Part shown: positions 5,887 to 9,745 of the stretch, piece by piece
Layout: every line of letters starts with the position of its first letter
How positions within the stretch are numbered: the first letter of the stretch is position 1
Assembly (NCBI GenBank): GCA_900771185.1
Contig: CAAGND010000068.1
Coordinates: forward strand, 1-9,745
Source of the DNA: Clostridia bacterium
GTDB lineage: Bacteria > Bacillota > Clostridia > Oscillospirales > Acutalibacteraceae
Direction: 5' to 3'
Length of the DNA: 9,745 nt
Translations under genes and position numbers: made by a program
The notes under the pieces: generated by a model
The model's database searches: none
What the model saw: only the letters and a program-made list of their open reading frames with translations
What the model was told of the DNA's origin: nothing

Positions 5887-7680
5887 TCAGTCTATTGTAT
5901 AGAGCCTGTAAAGCTCCGCGTATATTCCGTTTTTCTCCATCAGCTCACGGTGGCTGCCCTGTTCGACAATGCCGTCCTCGGTGAGGACGAGAATTTCGTC
6001 AGCGTTGCGTATGGTGGTGAGCCTGTGAGCTATGGTGAGAGTGGTTCTGCCCTTGGCGAGGCGCTCAAGCGATTCCTGAACCAGCTTTTCGCTCTCATTG
6101 TCGAGAGCGGAAGTGGCTTCATCCAGCAGGAGAATCGGCGGGTTCTTGAGAAAAACCCTCGCGATGGATATTCTCTGCTTCTGACCGCCCGAGAGCTTTA
6201 AGCCACGTTCGCCGATATATGTGTCGTAGCCGTTGGGCAGGGCGCTGATGAATTCGTGGGCACCCGCCTGCTTTGCGGCTTCAATCATCTCCTCCTGAGT
6301 CGCGTCCGACTTTCCGTAGAGCAGGTTGTCGCGTATCGAGCCGGAGAAGAGATAGACATCCTGTGCGACAACGCCGATGTTGGAGCGCAGGGAACGCAGG
6401 GTGATGTCCTTTATATTTTTGCCGTCAAGCAGTATATCGCCGCTCTCGGCCTCGTAGAATCTGGGGATAAGGTTGCAAAGGGTTGTTTTTCCGCCGCCGC
6501 TGGGTCCGACAAGGGCGATGTTTTCACCCTTTTTGATGAGCATGTTAAGGTGGTGCAGAACCTGCTTTTCACCTTTGACATAGCTGAATGAGACGTCACG
6601 GAACTCAATCTCGCCCTGAACGTTTTCTATGTCAACGGCATTTTCACTGTCGGTGATTTCGGGCTTTACATCCATAATCTCAACAAAGCGCTCAACGCCC
6701 GTGATGCCTCGGCTGAACTGCTCGCTGAAATCGACAATGGTGCGGATAGAGCCGAGCAGAGTGGAGATGAGCAGCAGACTTGCGGCAAAATCTCCGGGGG
6801 AGAGTGTGCCGCTCTTCATAAGCAGCGCGCCCATTGCGACAACGGCAATGTACATCGTGCCGTCAATGAGCCTGACAGTCGCGTGAAACTGAGACATATA
6901 TTTGTAGTTTCGGGTTTTGATTTTTACATATTCCTCATTGCCTGCGGCAAACTTCTTCTTTTCGGCCTCCTCGTTTGTGAAGGAGCGCACAACGCGCACG
7001 CCCAAAAGGCTGTCCTCAAGTCTCGCGTTGATTTCACCGACCTGATGGCGGCTCTTTTTAAAGGTATCCCGCATTCTTTGCCTGGAGCGCTTTGTCAGAA
7101 TTATCATCAGCGGCATCAGAATAAAAATGGCGATGGCAAAACGGATATCCATTGTCGCGAAGATATAAAAGCTTGCGACGAATTTTACCACGGTCATCAG
7201 CACCATCTCGGGGAAATGGTGCGCCCATTCGGAGACGTCAAAGAGGTCGGAGGTCATGCGGCTCATAAGCTGACCGACCTTTGTGTTGTCAAAGAAGTTG
7301 AACGAGAGAGTCTGAAGATGATCAAACATATCCTCTCTCATGGCGTTTTCGATTTTTGTACCCATCCTGTGACCGTAGTAGGACTGGCAGTAGTTAGCCA
7401 CACTGTCCAAGCCCCTCAGGGCGATATAGGCGGCGCAGATTCCGGCGATCAGTTCAACGGTCAGACCGGCGGGATCGCTCACTCCCGTATCGGTAATCCT
7501 TCTGACAATCAGCGGGAGAACTATCTCGCACGCGGCAGAGACGGACGCGCAGACCAGCACGAGCAGCTCGGTTTTGAGGTGTTTTTTGAGATAGGGGAAA
7601 AATCGTTTTATAAGCAAAAGATTGCTTCTAGCGGGCGCGCCGCTTTCGGACGCAGGAAACTCTGCGGCTTTTTTACTCAT
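5887..7680 (-). CDS. Exporter-type ABC transporter, fused permease and ATPase (MsbA/LmrA-like half-transporter)
   Basis: A 597-residue half-transporter, expected to dimerise in the cytoplasmic membrane and use ATP to export a lipid, drug, peptide or other substrate. A short polar N-terminus is followed by an exporter-type transmembrane domain, with hydrophobic segments near residues 35-60, 75-95, 150-195 and 255-305, and then a nucleotide-binding domain. Seen there: Walker A GPSGGGKTT at 392-400 (Lys398), Q-loop Gln440, signature LSGGQ at 496-500, Walker B ILLLDE with Asp520 and Glu521, and H-loop His552. All catalytic residues are present. The start follows AGAGGAAG. It heads the operon, and its stop lies within the fucU ribosome binding site. 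It is not of the sugar-importer type, which needs separate permeases and a binding protein, so a role in fucose uptake is unlikely. The substrate is unknown. Some family members work as heterodimers, but no partner gene is present here. Confidence 0.93.
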   Translation of the reverse strand: MSKKAAEFPASESGAPARSNLLLIKRFFPYLKKHLKTELLVLVCASVSAACEIVLPLIVRRITDTGVSDPAGLTVELIAGICAAYIALRGLDSVANYCQSYYGHRMGTKIENAMREDMFDHLQTLSFNFFDNTKVGQLMSRMTSDLFDVSEWAHHFPEMVLMTVVKFVASFYIFATMDIRFAIAIFILMPLMIILTKRSRQRMRDTFKKSRHQVGEINARLEDSLLGVRVVRSFTNEEAEKKKFAAGNEEYVKIKTRNYKYMSQFHATVRLIDGTMYIAVVAMGALLMKSGTLSPGDFAASLLLISTLLGSIRTIVDFSEQFSRGITGVERFVEIMDVKPEITDSENAVDIENVQGEIEFRDVSFSYVKGEKQVLHHLNMLIKKGENIALVGPSGGGKTTLCNLIPRFYEAESGDILLDGKNIKDITLRSLRSNIGVVAQDVYLFSGSIRDNLLYGKSDATQEEMIEAAKQAGAHEFISALPNGYDTYIGERGLKLSGGQKQRISIARVFLKNPPILLLDEATSALDNESEKLVQESLERLAKGRTTLTIAHRLTTIRNADEILVLTEDGIVEQGSHRELMEKNGIYAELYRLYTID

Positions 7681-7709
7681 TCTCTGCTTCCTCTTTCTTA
7701 ATACTTTCC

Positions 7710-7733
7710 TGACAGTGTAAAATTACCGCGTCA
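7710..7733. promoter_or_regulatory. Interrupted dyad in the operon leader
   Basis: TGAC (7710-7713), GTAA (7717-7720), TTAC (7723-7726) and GTCA (7730-7733) form a symmetric 24-bp dyad around a central AA, with three unpaired bases between inner and outer arms. It lies about 17-40 bases after the predicted transcription start and about 30 bases before the ABC transporter ATG. Its layout suits a repressor operator more than an RNA hairpin. The binding protein is unknown. Confidence 0.4.
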
Positions 7734-7756
7734 ATGGACAATTTATACCAAAACAT

Positions 7757-7784
7757 ATTATACAACATTTAAAGCCGTTTGCAA
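7757..7784 (-). promoter_or_regulatory. Probable promoter of the ABC transporter-fuc operon
   Basis: On the minus strand a perfect TATAAT (7762-7757) lies 16 bases after TTGCAA (7784-7779), which matches the -35 consensus at four of six positions. Transcription would start near 7750, leaving a leader of about 70 bases before the ATG at 7680. An internal promoter serving the fuc genes alone cannot be excluded. Confidence 0.6.
7770..7784 (-). promoter_or_regulatory. Cre-like (CcpA) site overlapping the operon -35 box
   Basis: The minus-strand sequence TTGCAAACGGCTTTA fits the cre consensus WTGNAANCGNWNNCW at all specified positions except the W at position 11 and the C at position 14. The left half and central CG are intact. 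It covers the -35 hexamer and part of the spacer, where CcpA would block RNA polymerase. Catabolite repression of a fucose operon would make sense, but the imperfect right half leaves this tentative. Confidence 0.35.
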
Positions 7785-7804
7785 AGAAGATATAAAATTT
7801 TTAT

Positions 7805-7832
7805 TTGAATATAGGGAAAACTGTGTTATATT
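7805..7832 (+). promoter_or_regulatory. Probable comM promoter with extended -10
   Basis: TTGAAT (7805-7810) and TATATT (7827-7832) are separated by 16 bases. A TGT directly before the -10 box gives the extended -10 TGN form. The sequence upstream is AT-rich. Transcription would begin near 7839, about 73 bases before the comM start. It diverges from the fuc operon promoter with about 20 bases between the two -35 boxes. Confidence 0.55.
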
Positions 7833-7851
7833 TATGATTGAAAGTTGTGTT

Positions 7852-7868
7852 TGACATTCAGAATGTCA
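7852..7868. promoter_or_regulatory. Perfect 17-bp palindrome in the comM leader
   Basis: TGACATTC and GAATGTCA flank a central A with no mismatch. It sits just after the predicted comM transcription start and about 44 bases before the ATG, a position suited to a repressor operator. The left arm sequence can alternatively pair with GTCAAA at 7886-7891, beside the upstream GGAGG, so an RNA switch is another reading. A TTGACA at 7851 within it has no matching -10 box and is not called as a promoter. Confidence 0.5.
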
Positions 7869-7911
7869 GCTCCCTTGAGCCGGAGGTCAAATAAGCTGCG
7901 GAGGACAAGCT

Positions 7912-9450
7912 ATGTTTTCACGAATAAACAGTATGGGTCTGTTCGGGATGGACAGCTATATGGTTGAGGTTGAGGCCGACCTGTCGCAGGGTCTGCCGCG
8001 CTTTGACATTGTCGGACTGCCTGACGCCGCCGTGAACGAGGCGAAAAACAGGGTGCGCTCGGCGATAAAAAACACGGGCTTCGCGTTCCCCGTCAGCCGT
8101 ATCACGGTAAACCTTGCCCCTGCCGACACAAAAAAAGAGGGCTCGGTCTATGACCTGCCCATACTCATAGCGCTGCTCACCGCGGCAAAGCAGCTTGACT
8201 GCAAAACCGAGGACTGCGCCTTTATCGGAGAGGTTTCGCTGGACGGCAGAGTGCGGCGCATAAACGGCGCTCTGCCCATGGTCATATCCGCGGCAAAGTC
8301 CGGGATAAGCACCGTCTTTGTCCCCGCAGAAAACGCCGCCGAAAGCTCGGTGGTTCATGGGATAAAGGTTATCCCCGTGGAGTCGGTGACGGCGCTGATA
8401 AAGCATCTGCGCGGCGAGGAGGAGATTTTCCCCGTCTCCTTTGATGATTTCAGGGACAGCTATGCCCCGCCGCCGTTCGCTCCGGATTTCCGCGACGTCA
8501 AGGGTCAGGCTGAGGTCAAGCGCGCCCTCGAGATCGCCGCTGCGGGCGGTCACAATATCATCATGGTCGGACCTCCGGGGTCGGGCAAGAGCATGCTCGC
8601 CAAACGTCTGCCGTCAATATTGCCGGACATGACCTTTGAAGAGAGCCTGGAGACGACGAAGCTCTATTCGGTTGCGGGAGCGCTGCCGCAGGGGGTATCG
8701 CTGATTACACAGAGACCGTTCCGTTCGCCGCACCACACGGTGTCTCCGGCGGGTCTTTCGGGCGGAGGCACGGTGCCCAGACCGGGCGAAATATCCCTTG
8801 CGCACAACGGTGTGCTTTTCCTTGACGAGCTGCCCGAATTTTCGCGAGCGGCCATGGAGGTTCTCCGCCAGCCGATGGAGGATTCGAAAATTACAATATC
8901 CCGCGTGTCCGCGTCGCTGTCATATCCGTGTTCGGCGATGATAGTCTGCGCGATGAACCCGTGCCCGTGCGGCTACTACGGGCATCCGACAAGGGAGTGC
9001 ACCTGCACGCAGAACTCCGTGAGCCGCTACCTGTCACGCCTCTCGGGGCCTCTGCTTGACAGACTGGATATACATATCGAAGTGCCGCCCGTGGAATTTG
9101 CGCAGCTCTCCGATTCCGGGGAGGAGGAGTGCTCTGCGGATATCAGAAAGCGTGTCAACAAGGCAAGAAAGATACAGACCGAGCGCCTGAAAGAAAGCGG
9201 CATATCCTGCAACGCAAAGATGGACTCCGCTCAGACAAAGCGTTTTTGCCGCCCGACAGCCGAGGGATTGGTGCTGCTCGAACGGGTGTTTGAAAAGCTT
9301 GAGCTGTCCGCCAGAGCCTATGACAAGATTCTGCGCATAGCCAGAACCGTGGCGGATCTTGACGGCAGTGATTCGGTCAACTCTGACCATATCGCCCAGG
9401 CGGTGCAGTACCGCTCACTCGACAGAACACTGTGGAGAAATGTAAGATGA
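7912..9450 (+). CDS. comM: YifB/ComM family Mg-chelatase-like AAA+ ATPase
   Basis: In studied bacteria ComM is a hexameric helicase that promotes branch migration when incoming single-stranded DNA is integrated during natural transformation. Many non-competent bacteria also keep the gene. The 512-residue product has the family's order: an N-terminal Lon-S5-like ChlI domain (about 20-140, with GLPRFDIVGLPDAAVNEAK), Walker A GPPGSGKS at 220-227 (Lys226), Walker B VLFLDELPEF with Asp305 and Glu306, sensor-1 region MNPCPCGYYG from 348, the four cysteines 351, 353, 363 and 365 that resemble a zinc site, SGPLLDRLD with the conserved Arg, and a C-terminal Mg-chelatase helical domain (about 410-505). 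Length matches the family (506 in E. coli). The start follows GGAGG (7900-7904) at seven bases. It is a single-gene unit with no dprA or other competence gene alongside. Confidence 0.95.
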   Translation: MFSRINSMGLFGMDSYMVEVEADLSQGLPRFDIVGLPDAAVNEAKNRVRSAIKNTGFAFPVSRITVNLAPADTKKEGSVYDLPILIALLTAAKQLDCKTEDCAFIGEVSLDGRVRRINGALPMVISAAKSGISTVFVPAENAAESSVVHGIKVIPVESVTALIKHLRGEEEIFPVSFDDFRDSYAPPPFAPDFRDVKGQAEVKRALEIAAAGGHNIIMVGPPGSGKSMLAKRLPSILPDMTFEESLETTKLYSVAGALPQGVSLITQRPFRSPHHTVSPAGLSGGGTVPRPGEISLAHNGVLFLDELPEFSRAAMEVLRQPMEDSKITISRVSASLSYPCSAMIVCAMNPCPCGYYGHPTRECTCTQNSVSRYLSRLSGPLLDRLDIHIEVPPVEFAQLSDSGEEECSADIRKRVNKARKIQTERLKESGISCNAKMDSAQTKRFCRPTAEGLVLLERVFEKLELSARAYDKILRIARTVADLDGSDSVNSDHIAQAVQYRSLDRTLWRNVR

Positions 9451-9454
9451 AAAC

Positions 9455-9481
9455 AAGCTGAAGGACAAAATCCTTCAGCTT
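9455..9481. terminator. Bidirectional hairpin terminator between comM and the convergent hydrolase gene
   Basis: AAGCTGAAGGA (9455-9465) and TCCTTCAGCTT (9471-9481) form a perfect 11-bp stem with a five-base CAAAA loop. It begins four bases after the comM stop. ATTTTG follows on the plus strand, and GTTTTC follows on the minus strand just after the hydrolase stop at 9496. It therefore can serve both convergent genes. AACAAGCTG (9452-9460) can alternatively pair with CAGCTTGTT (9489-9497). Confidence 0.85.
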
Positions 9482-9495
9482 ATTTTGACAGCTTG

Positions 9496-9745
9496 TTATA
9501 TCCCCAGAAGTCTTTGCGCGTTGCCGCCGAGGATCAGTGCTTCGGCGTCCGCGTCGAGGTCAAGACTTTTTATATAATCCGTCTCATCCGCCGTTGAGCT
9601 CCACGGCATGTCGGAGCCGAGCAGAACCCTCTGCGCTCCGAATGCAGAGATGAGCTCTTTCGCCCAGTCGGGCGGCAGAGCGCCGCAGGAGAAGGAGGAA
9701 TCAATAAAAATTCCGGTATCGGCAAGCGAGTCGGCAACCTCTCGC
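9496..9745 (-). CDS. Amidohydrolase-2 family metal-dependent hydrolase (C-terminal part only)
   Basis: Only the last 82 residues are in the window; the start lies beyond the right edge. The segment contains the family ending: RVLLGSDMPWSS, where the Asp of GSD is expected to be a metal or catalytic ligand at the mouth of a TIM barrel, then an acidic stretch and the terminal helix ending in GGNAQRLLGI. This pattern, with an Asn-Ala-x-Arg-Leu-Leu near the C-terminus, is typical of the COG2159/amidohydrolase-2 group. Members hydrolyse or decarboxylate diverse substrates, so the reaction cannot be stated. The stop is TAA at 9498-9496. The gene converges on comM and shares its terminator. Confidence 0.82.
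   Translation of the reverse strand, partial: REVADSLADTGIFIDSSFSCGALPPDWAKELISAFGAQRVLLGSDMPWSSTADETDYIKSLDLDADAEALILGGNAQRLLGI

Noticed and set aside
6883..7701. 272-codon plus-strand open frame opposite the ABC transporter gene
   Set aside because: It is antisense to the transmembrane domain of a clear ABC transporter, has no family resemblance and no ribosome site; long antisense frames follow from the codon bias here.
7851..7856. Perfect TTGACA as a second comM -35 box
   Set aside because: No -10-like sequence follows at 15-19 bases; the hexamer is part of the palindrome.
7863..7965. Short plus-strand leader frame starting in the comM palindrome and running into comM
   Set aside because: No ribosome binding site before its ATG and no attenuation-like codon content.
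7918..8553. 211-codon minus-strand open frame opposite comM
   Set aside because: Fully antisense to the conserved N-terminal domain of ComM, with low-complexity arginine- and histidine-rich sequence and no recognisable motif.

Overview
The window reads as chromosomal DNA of a gut-type Clostridia/Firmicutes bacterium, possibly Oscillospiraceae-like. This is an inference from strong GGAGG/AAGGAAG Shine-Dalgarno sequences, TTGACA/TATAAT-type promoters, AT-rich intergenic DNA between moderately G+C-rich genes, and the style of the proteins. No rRNA or tRNA gene, insertion sequence, phage gene, CRISPR array or integration signature is visible.

Layout from left to right: (1) 1-1647, minus strand: an AMP-forming long-chain acyl-CoA synthetase whose C-terminus runs off the left edge. 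It has its own consensus promoter inside the 402-base gap that separates it from the next gene. (2) 2050-7680, minus strand: a probable four-gene operon. In transcription order it holds an exporter-type ABC half-transporter, L-fucose mutarotase (fucU), a kinase of the rhamnulokinase family, and L-fucose isomerase (fucI). It ends at a 26-bp perfect palindrome. (3) 7681-7911: a divergent promoter region with a minus-strand promoter for the operon, a cre-like half-conserved site over its -35 box, a plus-strand promoter for comM, and two dyads in the two leaders. (4) 7912-9450, plus strand: a YifB/ComM-family AAA+ ATPase. (5) 9455-9481: a hairpin terminator shared with a convergent minus-strand gene. 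(6) 9496-9745: the C-terminal end of that gene, an amidohydrolase-2 family metal-dependent hydrolase.

The fuc genes form a coherent upper pathway. FucU interconverts fucose anomers, FucI isomerises L-fucose to L-fuculose, and the kinase is placed to make L-fuculose-1-phosphate. The kinase resembles RhaB more than I would expect for a FucK, so its substrate is inferred from context. No fuculose-1-phosphate aldolase, lactaldehyde reductase, fucosidase, fucose importer or dedicated regulator lies in the window. Those functions must be elsewhere if the pathway is complete.

Nearly everything here belongs to known families. I do not see a convincing new multi-gene system. The points most worth a second look are the ABC exporter fused transcriptionally to fucose catabolism, the RhaB-type kinase in a fuc operon, and the dense set of inverted repeats around the three promoters.
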